A stretch of 64,000 nt of DNA. It comes from Arcuatula senhousia (lineage: Eukaryota; Mollusca; Bivalvia; Mytilida; Mytilidae). Shown here piece after piece: positions 35,501 through 45,960 of the stretch. The notes under the pieces are model-generated. The model was not told the DNA's origin, made no database searches, and saw only the letters and a list, made by a program, of their open reading frames with translations. How positions within the stretch are numbered: the stretch's first letter is position 1; the number at the start of each line of letters is the position of its first letter. The position numbers and the translations under genes are program-made. The stretch is from contig OZ020316.1 in the NCBI GenBank assembly GCA_963971305.1, positions 16,448,745 to 16,512,744 of the forward strand, in the 5' to 3' direction.

Positions 35501-38500
35501 AGCTCTTCAAAAATAACCTTTTTATTAGCTTAAATAAACTCTTAACTTTTTTCTAGTTTGAGAACAATTGAATATGAAAAAGCGGAAATATTGATATTAT
35601 TACTCTTTATACAATAGCAACAAAAATAATTATGAGAGCTGCTTGGGAAGTGATTAACGCATATGGCTATTGTTGGGACACTAAGGTTCGCGCGTCTAAT
35701 TTTTAAATTCCCTTTATGACGCCATTAGTGAGGATGGTCTCAAATAAAGCTTGTTTACCAATCGAAGACAATCAGATTACTAGTATAGCAAAAAAAATTT
35801 CACGAATTATAAACGATACCGAACATGCGTTTTAGGATAACTTAAATACCTTTTTGGTTTGGTGATGTAAAGGCATTGTCCACAGCCTTTTGTCAGTTTT
35901 TCTGTACCTTCTGGACATTTCACACACTCTAAAGGAAAAATCAAATGTGTACAGACGATATTTTATGTGTATAATCCGGAGAGAAAACTGTTCTTAAATC
36001 GAATATTTTAAATGATGTCCGCTTTTATTAGTCTTTATAAATTAAAAGTGGTTGTTTTTAATGGTGTAAGCTTTTATCAGTCTTTCTTATTCATAAAGGT
36101 TATCAGCTTTGATTTGCCTTTATCGAGTTAAGGTGATTGTTTAAGTGTCTGAGCTTTTCTTTGTCTTTCTTAACTTGAAGTGATAAAAGGTGATTGTATA
36201 AGGTTTTCAGCTTTTCTTTGTCTTTCTTTACCGAAACTGATAGAAGAAGCAGAGGAACCAATTGGGTATCCGAATGTCAAAAGTCCGAAACGGCATAGAC
36301 TAAACCAGTAAACACCAACAATAACGGCACAAAAACAGACAACACGTAAAACATGGAAACACAAAAATCACTGAATATCAATCAACAACGCGAACTCCAG
36401 TCGAAACGGGAGTGAACTCAGGTGCTCCGGAAGAGAAAGCAGTTCCTGCTTGCTATAGCACACCCGTCGCGTTGACAACAGTCAATTCAGTGTGTCAAAT
36501 CCGGTAAAGGTAGACAAAACAAAACCCTATGACAAACCAACATCTGCACTAATCTGAGAGAACTAAATCCCTTATTTGTCTACAAGTGCATGATGTCTTT
36601 CGTAAAATTTCTTTAGTGAAGACAGCAACCGAGGAGCAACATTACCCTGTGTGAGCAATTTTTGCGCCAGACGAGACGCTCTGCTCAGGAAATCGATGTA
36701 AGTCCCGCACGCTCTAGAGTAACGAATCAATTAAGATACTTTAACTCCACACGCTGGAGCGGACGGAATGTTGCTTTACATGAAGGGAAAGTTGACGATT
36801 GGAAAGTTGAAGTCATCACGTTTGTCATAGAGCTTTATTGATAATTTATAGGGGCGACAGGTGTATTCTGTATGTTTATTTCTCCCATATAAGTAACTAC
36901 TTACAAACTTTAAATTTTACATGTGTTACACGCATAAATTTTACCTCCACTCTTGTTCATTGTTTCGCCGACTTCACACGGAATTCTAGAATCGCATGAG
37001 CATGGATCACCATAAAAACACTTGTCAAGGTTACATTCGCAAAACGGCTGATACCTGCACATTTTGGACTCACTTATACGACTGGGTCTTATATCTGCAA
37101 TGATTGGTGTTCAACATATATTTTACATTCATAAAATTAGCTTTTTAAAGACTATATGCATTTCTTTTATTGGCACTTTTAAGATTAGAACCAATTTATC
37201 TTTAGACCAATTGAATGAAATTTTGTTATGAATAAGATTGCTCTTTTTTGACACACTCATCAAAAGACACTGCATGTATAATACTTAATATATAGACAAA
37301 TCTCCAATAAAGATTGAGAAAAAAAATGTACTGAATACAAATGACAACAAAGTTCCAGACAATAAATTTTGCTACGCCTGACGCGCGTTTCGTCTATTCA
37401 AGACTCATCAGAGGCGCTCTACCAAAAATATTGAAAATGCCAAACACTGTAGAATATGAAGAGCATAGAACAATATAACCAAAAATACCAAACTGGGGAA
37501 CCAAATTATTACTAAGATATTTAACCTATGTCTGGGGTAGGAAAAACCTTAGGGTTTAGACAATTTTGAAATTTAGACGGATAATTTAAAGCTTTGATGT
37601 ATTCTCCAACTCAAAAAAGTTGGTGCCGGAGCGGGCTAACCTCGACATCATCAGTGAAATTTCCATCCAATATCCAAGGAATGATTTCGTTAAAAGGGTC
37701 TGACAAGTTCTGACAAAAGATTAAAGGGAGAGCGATGGTAAGAAGAAAGTGTTTGGTGTAAAGTAATGACGGGTAAATCCTAATTCAAAAAAGAAAATCA
37801 ACTGAAATCATCATTTCATAAACCGGATATCTAACCTTAGGCAACTTTTCATTGACTTTACCTAGGTTTTGTCCATCCCGCGCAAACTCTTGAGAGTTTT
37901 TGTTTGTTGAGGGTCAAGCACATTGGTTCAAGTGTTCGATCTTTTTTTCTGCTATATTGCAAAAATCAGGTTTAAGATTAAATGTATTTTACCACAAAAG
38001 AAGTACAGTATAGTATCAGTAATTAACTGTATACACATTTTAATTACATGTACACCAGGATATGGACGTGAAGGAATTGTGATAAAATAAAACATCTAAT
38101 ATGAAAATCATGATTTTTGAAAAAGGACATGTTGTGAGATTGGGCATTACCGGTATATCTTTTGGATTTTTTTAAGTTCAACAGTTCAATGCCACTTACC
38201 ATGTGCAATACATCCATCTTCATTTTTATTCTCAAAACACATCGTTGAATTAAGGTCGACTGAGGATGATACATAAACAGGTTGAACTCGTCCTTTCGGA
38301 CATGGTCTACATATGTCACTGGTGAATTCTTTCGTACAAGGTAATATCTCGTGGTCTGGATAACAAACATAAAATAAAGTCATTGTATTTCTTTATTTTT
38401 TTGGCATCAAGCATACACGTTTCTTTTATTGTTATTTTTAAAATTCCAAGAAGAAAAAAAACCCAGAGAGATACTTAAGGGGCATTTAATTGCCAAAGTT

Positions 38501-39931
38501 CGACAGGGGAATGACCGAGTAAAAAAAAAGAAAAAGAAAAAAAAAACGAGACCATCACGAAGGAACAGACAACATAAAATATACAAACTCCTCTTAATAG
38601 CTTAGCAATCAGCAACGTGAACTCAACTTGTAACTAGAGGGATTAACAATTAAAAATATGGCATTTATCAAATGTGGTCCTAAGAAACATATAAAATACA
38701 CCAGATGGCGTTGGTTTGCTATTGATTTTGTCAACTACCGAAGGGAGAGTGGAAAGATTTTTTGGATGTGATTTTTTGATAATGAAATCAGCAAAAATGC
38801 AGTTGTAATATTTCAATCTTCGTCTGACATACACATGCAATTTTCGCTCAATTTGGAAATTGGCAGCGCGAGGGGTGTGCTATAGCAGATCGTAACCGCC
38901 TTTCTTCCGGAGCGCATAAGTTTACTCTCAAAACGGCTAGAGTTTCCGTTGTCAATGGATATTCAGTGGTTTTTGTGTTTTCGTGTTTCATATGTTGTCT
39001 GTTTTTTCGTCCATTCCTTGTTTATGTTTGCTTGTTTTGTTTCTGACCTTTCGGATGTTGATATTCGGATGTAACATTGGTATTTTTGCTTCTTTCACAT
39101 GAAAGGAATCACGAAAAAGTCGCATTGTTGACATTCATGTTCGACTCACGTGAATTTCATATTAAATTTCTGTGATATTCAAATGAAGCCTGTGCACAAG
39201 GTAAATTATAGGCTCCTTGCTTTCTCAAAATTCACTTTGCAAAATAAACTATATACGAATAGCAGTACAAAAACTAAGCTTAAATTAAGATACCAAACAA
39301 GGTGTTCCGTACAATTGACAAGCTTTTGCCTAGGAGTATGACCAGTGGAACGTTACTGTTATGGTGCACCTTTAAAACAAAACTAATTACCTGGAGGACA
39401 GTCGTGAATTGGTTGACAACGTCTAAGTTTCTCTCCAAATTTTCTGGTTATATATACAGTTGTTAAATGTGATCCGCAAGTCAACTGCAAATTACATTAG
39501 ACTTTATATACACAACATAGGATATTCATGTAAACTAAGAGCGAAACATGTCGTAAGTGTTTGAATAAAAACAACAAACAAACAAAAAGATTAAAAAAAA
39601 ACAACGCCAAGATAAATTTAGTGATACAAAATCTGAAAAGAAAAGACGTATAGAGCACACGTCTTTCATGTAACATTTCGAACGGTTGGTTTAAATTGTT
39701 GGCTAGACTAGTCAGGTTACAGGTTTTGCTGGAATGTTGTGTTAAGAACGTGGTCAGTATTAGTTTTATAAAACGATAACCAGGTTTTTAATTAACCGTC
39801 GGTAATACAAACTAATGTAAAACAATTGATGGTTTAAAAATTGTGCATTTTCTCTCTTAATTTAGTTTTTTGTTAACAAAGCTCACCTTTATGTAGAAAA
39901 CGAATAAAATTAATAGCCATTGTCTACTCAT
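26071..39931 (-). CDS. TNF-receptor-superfamily-like membrane protein, copy B (intact, 550 aa)
   Basis: Eight minus-strand exons: 39887-39931, 39391-39484, 38200-38355, 36945-37094, 35850-35928, 28542-28642, 27664-28179 and 26071-26582. They total 1653 nt, which is 550 codons plus stop, with consistent splice phases and GT-AG ends. Residues 1-15 are a signal peptide; about 16-174 the ectodomain with TNFR cysteine-rich repeats (CPP..PCT..ICRPCPKG at about 44-72, a C-rich stretch at about 110-140, CVKCPEGTEKLTKGCGQC at about 150-167); about 176-195 one membrane helix; 196-550 a cytoplasmic tail rich in N, S, E and K. Single-pass type I receptor of the TNFR superfamily by cysteine pattern. No death domain is visible; SMEE in the tail fits a TRAF-binding consensus. 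Signalling role is inferred. It is the tandem partner of copy A. Confidence 0.85.
26583..27663 (-). other. Copy B intron 7, no other gene
   Basis: Homologous to 5922-6946 with point changes and small indels. Includes the GTGTTTGGCAGA word also found in the relic at 4335-4360. Confidence 0.55.
27664..28179 (-). CDS. Copy B exon 7: cytoplasmic tail, first half
   Basis: 516 nt, one codon longer than in A near the start (NDPVEQRVERPVE). The rest is almost identical to copy A, including the ending QIFLYRG. No domain recognised. Confidence 0.82.
28542..28642 (-). CDS. Copy B exon 6: transmembrane helix
   Basis: 101 nt, acceptor CTTCAG, donor GTAAAT. Encodes VVVLAILCFAGTLFLLYLL followed by basic RSKKG. 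One codon shorter than copy A. Confidence 0.82.
28910..29317 (-). mobile_element. Retroelement 3' tail (family T) in front of the RT relic
   Basis: AAATGGGGCATTCGAGTGTC through GGAGCTCCGGACGAATAGG. It is continuous with the RT relic at 29318-30000, so together they are one 5'-truncated insertion shared with unit A. Confidence 0.65.
29318..30000 (-). pseudogene. Reverse-transcriptase relic, copy B (catalytic Asp changed)
   Basis: A 201-codon open stretch (29332-29937): MLPEFRPEYSMTVGDMTSF, YKYLVVDYSKTYFVINESKK, GTNCAPLLAGLFLLSYKAEF, FRYFNDILS, LEIKDTTD, YLDLHLEMDSQ, LYDKRDDFNF, then a stop. Related fragments have Y-I-D-D at the catalytic site (10955 region); here it is Y-F-N-D, so the first catalytic Asp is Asn. 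The C-terminal SNIP..YGVYISQ part is cut off by a stop near 29332. It is a fragment of a non-LTR or Penelope-like element, dead. Confidence 0.75.
30123..30637. mobile_element. 515-bp MITE with 27-bp inverted ends and TA target duplication, unit B only
   Basis: The left end CAGATAGGTGCACACATAAC and the right end, complement of CAGATGGGTGCACACATAAC, continue into CTGTACG. TA flanks both ends (30121-30122 and 30638-30639). The orthologous site in unit A (about 9866-9880, ATACTTACTCTAAAC) is empty with one TA. The interior is full of GCAGAC and GACTGCT words in both orientations and has no coding capacity. TA duplications suggest mobilisation by a Tc1/mariner-type transposase (inference). Confidence 0.85.
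31939..32206. mobile_element. 268-bp MITE with ~28-bp inverted ends, unit B only
   Basis: The left end GGGAGCGACCATTTGATTTT and the right end, complement of GGGAGCAACCATTTGATTTT, frame an A-rich interior with AAATAAAAAGGCAGG repeats and a GCGCGCGC tract. Unit A lacks it near 12310-12340. Target duplication not clear. Confidence 0.75.
33385..33812. repeat. Minisatellite in intron 5 of copy B, uninterrupted
   Basis: About ten units of 33-40 bp (TGACGGAATTG, TCATATCGACGTTAT, then TTACTAGCA or CTTTGCA). One unit has TCATACATGTATCGACG, also seen in A. One unit near 33730 is shortened. Confidence 0.8.
34497..35390 (+). repeat. Family R composite, unit B
   Basis: Ortholog of 14936-15800, with the family T tail inserted at about 34778-35060. 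Confidence 0.65.
34778..35060 (-). mobile_element. Retroelement 3' tail (family T) inside family R, unit B
   Basis: Ortholog of 15218-15460, slightly more complete (it keeps the GACAAAACCGGTAAACTCG part that A has lost). Confidence 0.6.
35850..35928 (-). CDS. Copy B exon 5: last cysteine-rich segment
   Basis: 79 nt, acceptor TTTAG. Completes E-CVKCPEGTEKLTKGCGQC and ends two bases into an arginine codon finished by exon 6. Confidence 0.8.
36244..36845 (-). mobile_element. Retroelement 3' end inserted in intron 4 region, unit B only
   Basis: From AGCAGAGGAACCAATTGGGT through GGTGCTCCGGAAGAGAAAGC to GGAGCGGACGGAATGTTGC and TTTGTCATAGAGCTTTATTG. Unit A is contiguous here (16611-16640). TGATA flanks both ends (about 36238-36242 and 36840-36844), a possible target duplication. 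Confidence 0.65.
36945..37094 (-). CDS. Copy B exon 4: cysteine-rich, full length
   Basis: 150 nt. Encodes SKMCRYQPFCECNLDKCFYG, then DPCSCDSRIPCEVGETMNKS before G|GTAAAA. It keeps the 17 bp missing in copy A and ends in phase 1, in step with exon 5. It differs from copy A at more residues than any other exon. Confidence 0.82.
37335..37644 (+). repeat. Family G element inserted in intron 3, unit B only
   Basis: Nearly identical to 2077-2395. Unit A reads ACTGACATCATCAG across the site, whereas B has ACTGA, then the element, then GACATCATCAG, so the insertion duplicated at most GA. Confidence 0.75.
38200..38355 (-). CDS. Copy B exon 3: TNFR cysteine-rich repeat
   Basis: 156 nt. Encodes HEILPCTKEF, SDICRPCPKGR and two further cysteines. 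It differs from copy A in the codons for AE (VD here) and the last codon (H for Q). Confidence 0.85.
38900..39110 (+). mobile_element. Retroelement 3' tail (family T, diverged), unit B
   Basis: Ortholog of 19290-19500. Confidence 0.5.
39391..39484 (-). CDS. Copy B exon 2: start of ectodomain
   Basis: 94 nt, same splice sites and same residues as copy A exon 2 by eye, ending RRCQPIHDCPP plus one base. It supplies the first half of the strongest TNFR repeat. Confidence 0.78.
39887..39931 (-). CDS. Copy B exon 1: signal peptide
   Basis: Encodes MSRQWLLILFVFYIK, identical to copy A, with donor GTGAGC (GTAAGC in A). Ends on a codon boundary. Confidence 0.75.
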
Positions 39932-40237
39932 GGTTCTTTTACTTAAGGCAAATCTGCAAAGTGAATGAAGACTTTTTGGTTTTTTTTCAAGAACAAAGTA
40001 ATTATTTGTCATAATGTATGTATATATAAGAAACATCCATACTGCTTTATATAAATAATGTGAAATGGAATAATTTTACGATACATATTATTTATAAAAT
40101 AATAACTTTAACTTATTTAGTTGAACTCATTCGGTCTATAATACACAATCAATCTTTTCAGTTATTGCCAAAATCAGCAGAATACAAAATTTGTTTAATC
40201 TAAAGTGGACTTTATTTATAATTTATTTTTTAATTGA

Positions 40238-40620
40238 TGTCTTCACTCAAGAAATTTTACGGAAGACATCATGCACTTATAGACAAATATGGGATTTCGA
40301 TCTCTCAGATGAGTGCAGATGTTGGTTTGTCATAGGCTTTTGTTTTGTTTTCCTTACCGGATTTGATACGCTGAATGGACTATTGGCAACGCGACAGGTG
40401 TGCTATAGCAAGCAGGAACTGCTTACTCTTCCAGAGCACCTGAGTTCTCTCTTGTTTCGACAGGAGTTCCCGTTGTTGATTGATATTCAGTTATTTTGTG
40501 TTTCCATGTTTTACATGTTGTCTGTTTTTGTCCCGTTCTTGTTAGTGTTTACTGGTTTTGTCTCTGTCCTTTCGGACTTTTGACATTCGGATACCCCATT
40601 GGTACCTCTGCTTCTTTATC
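40238..40620 (+). mobile_element. Retroelement 3' end, unit B (RT C-terminus plus tail)
   Basis: Ortholog of 20747-21125. It ends with the RT coding remnant KKFYGRHHALIDKYGISISQ, then MSADVGLS and a stop, followed by the tail. Confidence 0.7.
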
Positions 40621-40887
40621 AATAGACAATTATATATAAGTAATAACTGTCACAACAAAAACAACAGGAAAACCAATCAACAAAAACAGTAACCAATAAT
40701 TAACAACCAACAAGCAATAACGAGCAACAAAAACAAACAACCTCAAAAAGACCGAATATAACAACAACGATTGTTTATAGAGGGTACTCTGAAGAGATTA
40801 AAGAAATTCCTTAAACTTCAAGGTGTCATTTCTGGCAAATTTGATATGCATTAATCTTCTTTGAAAAAGATGATACTTTCTAAGAAC

Positions 40888-41300
40888 CAAAGAGGCACCA
40901 ATAGGGGATTCAAGTGTCAAAAATCGAAAGTGCAACGACGAAACCGGTTAACACAAATAAAAAACACAAAATCAACCGAACGGAAATCAACAACGCGACA
41001 AGAGTGCATTCAGGTGCTCCGGAAGAGTAAGCGGTTTCTGCCTGCTATGGCACACCCGTAGTGTTGCTACTTTCCAATTCAGTGTGTCAAATCCGGTAAA
41101 GGAAGACAAAACAAATTTCTACGACAAACTGACATCTGCATTCATTTAAGAGATAAAAATCCCATATATGTCTACAATGCAAAGTGTCTATAGTTAAATT
41201 TCTTGAGTGAAGACAGCAACCGTGGAGCAAGATAACCCTGTGTCAGCAATTTCTGACGCTATGCCAAGGAAATCGATGAAATTTCCACAAGCTCTCGAGT
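40888..41300 (-). mobile_element. Retroelement 3' tail (family T) before RT relic, unit B
   Basis: GAGGCACCAATAGGGGATTC through GTGCTCCGGAAGAGTAAGC. It continues into the RT relic at 41320. Deleted in unit A. Confidence 0.6.
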
Positions 41301-41309
41301 AATCAACTG

Positions 41310-42150
41310 TGATACGAAGCCTCTAAAAGCAGGCGCAGACGGAATGTTGCTACACAAAAAGGGGAAGTTGACGATTGGAATGTTGAAGTCATTACGTTTG
41401 TCATAGAGCTTTGTTGAGAGTTAATTTCGAGATGTTGATCGAAATATGAAACAGACATCCAAGAATCCGTTGTGTTCTTCATCTCAAGCTCCTGGGGATA
41501 TATGAGATGGAGAAAGTCACTCACGAGATCGAGAATTGTTAAGTGAAAGGACATCATCAATATAACGGAACGTGAGGTTGACAGAGAGAGCTAGTCTATG
41601 AGATTTTTTGTCTAAATGAGAGTGTGTGTGTGTGTGTTGATGTTTAACGCCCTTTTATCGACGCACCTGGGCCATGTAGGGCGGTCAGTGTTTAATGGTG
41701 GAGGAAACCGGAGTACCCGGGGGAAACCACCGACCTTGGGCAGGTAACTGACAAACCTAATCACATACAGTTGGGGAAGTCCCTTTTTTGTTAAATACAA
41801 ACGGGACTCGAACACCAGCTCAAAGGTGATCGGAAAGTGATCAGTAGTGTGGTATCTAAACCAGCGCCTCAGACCACTCGGCCACCCAGGCCCCGTCTAA
41901 ATGAGATTGTAAGAAGTCTGCTTATATGAATGTAGAAACAAATCAGCAAACAATGGTGCACAATTAGTGTACATTGAAATCCCTATTGAAAAACACGTCC
42001 ACCAAACTGAACAAATATGTTACCGAAAAGAAAATTAAGCATGTCGACTATTTGGTCTTCTGTATATTTGTTCTACTCAATGATGACAAAGTAAGTCTTA
42101 CTGTAATCGACTATCAAATATTTGTACCTGTGTTTTCCATTCTGTTTGAA
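41310..42150 (-). pseudogene. Reverse-transcriptase relic, unit B, carrying a SINE
   Basis: Minus-strand fragments with LHLIYPQELEMKNTTD and frameshifted parts. The tRNA-derived SINE at 41622-41894 splits it. Ortholog of 21290-21800. Confidence 0.65.
41622..41894 (-). mobile_element. tRNA-derived SINE with 12-bp target duplication, unit B only
   Basis: On the minus strand the 5' end is GGGGCCTGGGTGGCCGAGTG followed by GTCTGAGGCGC, a tRNA-Leu/Ser-like head with an A-box (TGGCCGAGTGG) and a B-box (GGTGTTCGAGTCCC). The body holds a CGGTTTCCTCCACC block, and the 3' end is an (AC)n tail. GTCTAAATGAGA flanks both sides (41610-41621 and 41895-41906). Unit A has one copy of this target, in slightly diverged form, near 21540. 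A textbook retroposed SINE. Confidence 0.88.
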
Positions 42151-43246
42151 AAAGCTGCATTTAATGAGCTGTGCCAATCGTGATTTGAGTTGTTCATGCG
42201 GAACGTAAAGAGTGGATAAATCGAAAGTTTTGATACTGTTGCATACGATTAAATATTTTAAATTAGAATAAAAAAATTTGATTCCTTTGAAGGATTAGGG
42301 AAGATTTTTCCTAATTTTTACTATAAAAAAATGTCAGTCATCTTTTTCATGCAAAATTTCCAAAGTAAAAGTTGTTGAAAAACAAAAGTCTGAGAAATAA
42401 ATTTAAAATGATAACTACAGTGTACCTCCATAAAATTCGCCAAGTTTTCGAAAAAGGAATCTTATTTTCGTTGTAAGGTTGGTAAAATCAATAGGTCCTG
42501 TATCAAATTATTTTTATGAGTAAGTTATTTTTTCATTTCAGCATCATCTTTAATATAGTCATTAAAAACATGTTAAGTAAAAACTAACAAATTCTTGCAA
42601 AGTTCGATTTTTATGGGCGCCTACATGGATGTGTCAAATGTAATGGGAATTAAATGGTGCTTTTTAGTGTTGTAAAGTATACAATCAATGTTGAGTCTTT
42701 TCAAAAGTAATTAGAATATTAAAGAGCTGTTTATACCGTCATCGCTTTAAAAAAATATTACTCTGTGAACTGTAGACAGATTAAAAAAAAACCAGATATC
42801 TAATTAATGTTTTGTCCAAGTGTTCCTCAATGCCTACCTGAAGTAGGGTTATATTATAGGTCGCGTTAGTGTTTACAGATGTGTAAATATTTAATATAAG
42901 ATATTAATTTTAAACCACTATAATTACGATAATTTCTAGTTGGTTCAGGTACCTTAGAAATACAGAAGGGCAATTCCTGTGCTACGAAACAATCATATAG
43001 TCCGAACAGACAGACAATCTATGAGATCTACAAAGATAGCGACCAAAATCAAACACCAAAGACGCGACGTTTGGACCGACTGTAGACATAGGATGGTCTA
43101 AGATGGGGTACTGGGCTGTGGCAGTCACGCTTTATTGTGAAGAAAAAGTACTAAACTTCTAACCATTCCCTTTGCAAGTGACAAGGAATATAACAATAAA
43201 CCATACGGATGTATTATAGCAAGCAGCAACTGCTTACTCTTCGATA
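42150..43246. other. No gene seen
   Basis: AT-rich. About 400 bp (42180-42570) are absent from unit A, and the rest is colinear with 21800-22480. The block CAATCATATAGTCCGAACAG is conserved in both units. Confidence 0.5.
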
Positions 43247-43746
43247 TAGCTACAATAATGTAGCTCCTTTGACATCTTTGATTGGGCGGAGCTACAATGC
43301 GGTCCCATTACTCGCAATGGAGCAAATCGAATTTCTTTCTCCAACTCAACCAAAGCTTCTAATTGGTTCAAAAATACCAATAACACTCTGAATAACATTA
43401 AGTTACTAAAAATTTTGGTCAAGAGTCTTAGATAAATGATAATTTGTAAAAAATCAAACATTTTCAAAATTCTGATCCTGAACTTCATTGTAAAGTTCAG
43501 GATCAAGATCCTTCAAAAATTGATATTTTTAATAAAATCTTTTAAATTGTGTTAAATGTCGGAAAATTTTAACTGAATTTGTCATTAAAATACTTTAAGC
43601 GATATTTTAATACCAAATTTGACGTCTAATGAATTGAATAGCGCCCGGTGTGATTTCGCTTTCGGCGTTGCTCCGTTACGAGTAATGGGACCGCATTGTA
43701 GCTCCGCCTAATCAAAGATGTCAAAGGAGCTACATTATTGTAGCTA
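43247..43746. mobile_element. 500-bp MITE with ~68-bp inverted ends, unit B only
   Basis: TAGCTACAATAATGTAGCTC at the left and its complement at the right. The match continues about 68 bases with one mismatch (GATTGGGCGG against GATTAGGCGG) and then weakens. TTCGAT flanks both sides. The orthologous site in A (22490 region, CACCTTTCGATACAAC) is empty. No coding capacity. Confidence 0.8.
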
Positions 43747-43844
43747 CTTTCGATACAACTCAGGTTTATCACAAAAACCTGATCAGAATAGAGAGTGTTA
43801 TAATTTCAAAAGTACCAAAACGCAATAACCAAAATAACTTACTG

Positions 43845-44030
43845 CTTGCTCTTCCGGAGCACTCTCGTAACGACTTTGGTTCGCGTTGATGATTTTTATT
43901 TAGTTGTTTTTGTATTTTTGTGTTTTATGTTGTCTGTTTTTTTGTCCTGTTCTCGATGGTGTTTATTGGTTTTGTCTCTGCCTTTTCGGACTTTTGAAAT
44001 TTGGATGCCCAATTGGTACCTCTGCTTCTA
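43845..44030 (+). mobile_element. Retroelement 3' tail (family T), unit B
   Basis: CTTGCTCTTCCGGAGCACTC through GACTTTTGAAATTTGGATGC to CTCTGCTTCTACC. Ortholog of 22575-22765. Confidence 0.6.
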
Positions 44031-45960
44031 CCATTCAATTAACGATATAAAACAAATTTTTGTCCTAATTGACCATGACGCTTAAACTTTCTGTAAAAAT
44101 TTCTTTATTAAAAATTTTCTATATTGTGTTAAATGTAACGATCGAAATAACCAAAAGTAAGACTGCTGTTCATAACTACGAAAACAGTTAAATCGCATTG
44201 GTAATGTTGGTATCGGTGGGAAACAAACATAAAAAGGTTAATTCAGCGTGTTACTCAGAAAGTTTGTGTATTTTGTATTTCAGCTAACAAAGTAAAACTA
44301 TTTGGTGTATGAGGTAACAAGTTGAAATACCAAATAAACTTATCCACAAATACAAACTTGAAAAATTCGTAGAGTTATCAAGACAATGTGTAGTATATAC
44401 TCGGTTGTTTGTCTATTTTTAATCTTAAATTCAATTTAATAGCTTTTGTCATTAATTTAAAAAAAAATATAAACAGACAAACTATGTTTTAAACCAAAGT
44501 AAAACACAAAAAAGAAAACAAATATATATTATTCTTCCTTACCTAAGTTTTTACCCATATATTCCTTCTAACCCTTAATAACAAATTATGTCAGTAGCGT
44601 CAGTTAACAGGAAGCAATTATAATCAGTAGCGTCTGTCAAGTGTATCAGTTGGAAACCCCCTATAAATATTTTTGAAAGATAATACATTTAAAGTCTCTT
44701 TTTCAAAAAGTAGCGTCTACCTCTTCAGATTTCAAGTGTGTCATCAATGACAAAAAAGATAAATTCGTGGTTATTGTACCTGTAAGGTATCGTTGATGAT
44801 ATAATTGTTACTTAGTAAAGCTAAAAGATAACCATGTACACATTGACAGAAGAAGAAAAACCAAGCACTCAAGAGTTATCATTGAATCTGCCCTTAATGA
44901 ATTGTAAGACTGCCAGGAACTATTGGTTTTCCAGAACCTTTTATACAAAATAATTTTAAGATTTATTGTATCAATTTATTTAACGACTTTGTACAATTCT
45001 CAGTGTCATTTTAAGCGTTAATTATTTGGCTCTGACTTGTGTTACTTTTGAAAAAAAAACCGCCGTATTTTGTACGAGACACAATCAATATAAACGGTCA
45101 TAAAATAGTGGCAAAAATCCACAAAGGAAAACAGTCCGTAGCTTTCAATGTAACTAGTGGTCACTGCTCGCCCTCTTGCATTGGCCCTTCATTATAAATA
45201 TAACACAAACTATTCCTCACAATCCAAAAATAATCAAGACAACACATAACAATGAATATCAATAGATATATAAGTATCCATACAAACATGAGATTTGCTG
45301 AAGATATTTTGCTTTGGGCATCTATTCAAATGTAACGGAGTCAAACTAGTGGTTTGGTTCTCATGTTTTGTTTCAGACCAGATAATATAATGCGTGTTAC
45401 AGCATTGCTTGTTTTTTTGGTGAAAATGCACTTTGTTTTCTGTCATTTTGGTTTGTAAGAAGCCAAAGGTAGCAAGGGGGCATCCGAATGTCAAATGTCT
45501 AAAAAGGCAGACAAATCCAGAAACCCCAACGAGAACTGGACGAAAAAACAGACAAGATAAAACACAAAAATACAAACACAACTGAACAGCAATCAACAAC
45601 ATGAACTCAAGTCGTAACGAGAGTTTTTACTCAGGTGCTCCGGAAGAGTAAGCAGTAAGTTATTTTGGTTACTGATTAAAAAGTACCAAAGATCAATAAC
45701 CTTTTTTCTAACCAGGTTTTTGTAATTAACCTAATGTTAAAGGTATTTTTATAAGTTTAATTAATCTAGAAATAAATTTCATATTTTTTTAAAAAGAAAG
45801 ATAAATAAATAAATTAGTTAAATACACATTTATAAAAATATAAGTGTTCAATATCCATGCAGGACCTATCTTTGTATAAAGGGAAAGGTTCAAGTTAAAA
45901 AGATTACATGTATTATAATTTATTACGTTTGCTAATTCTTCCTCCTTCCTGTAAACTATA
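44031..45960. other. Distal part of unit B
   Basis: Colinear with 22766-24450 with indels. A minus-strand family T tail at 45461-45655 is mostly deleted in A. Homology between the units ends near 45950. Confidence 0.5.

Larger units (their letters stand above)
28643..35849 (-). other. Copy B intron 5 (7.2 kb), filled with repeats
   Basis: Counterpart of 7925-16268. It holds a retroelement tail and RT relic (28910-30000), two MITE-like elements found only here (30123-30637 and 31939-32206), the uninterrupted minisatellite (33385-33812) and the family R composite (34497-35390). The stretches 30640-31930, 32207-33384, 33813-34496 and 35391-35849 are unassigned AT-rich DNA colinear with unit A apart from a rearranged block near 31180-31560. 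Confidence 0.6.

Noticed and set aside
41800..41894. A functional tRNA-Leu or tRNA-Ser gene
   Set aside because: The A-box and B-box belong to a SINE head: a body, an AC tail and target duplications follow, and the anticodon arm is not well formed.
45234..45602. 122-codon minus-strand frame
   Set aside because: It is largely the family T retroelement tail read through; unit A does not conserve it.
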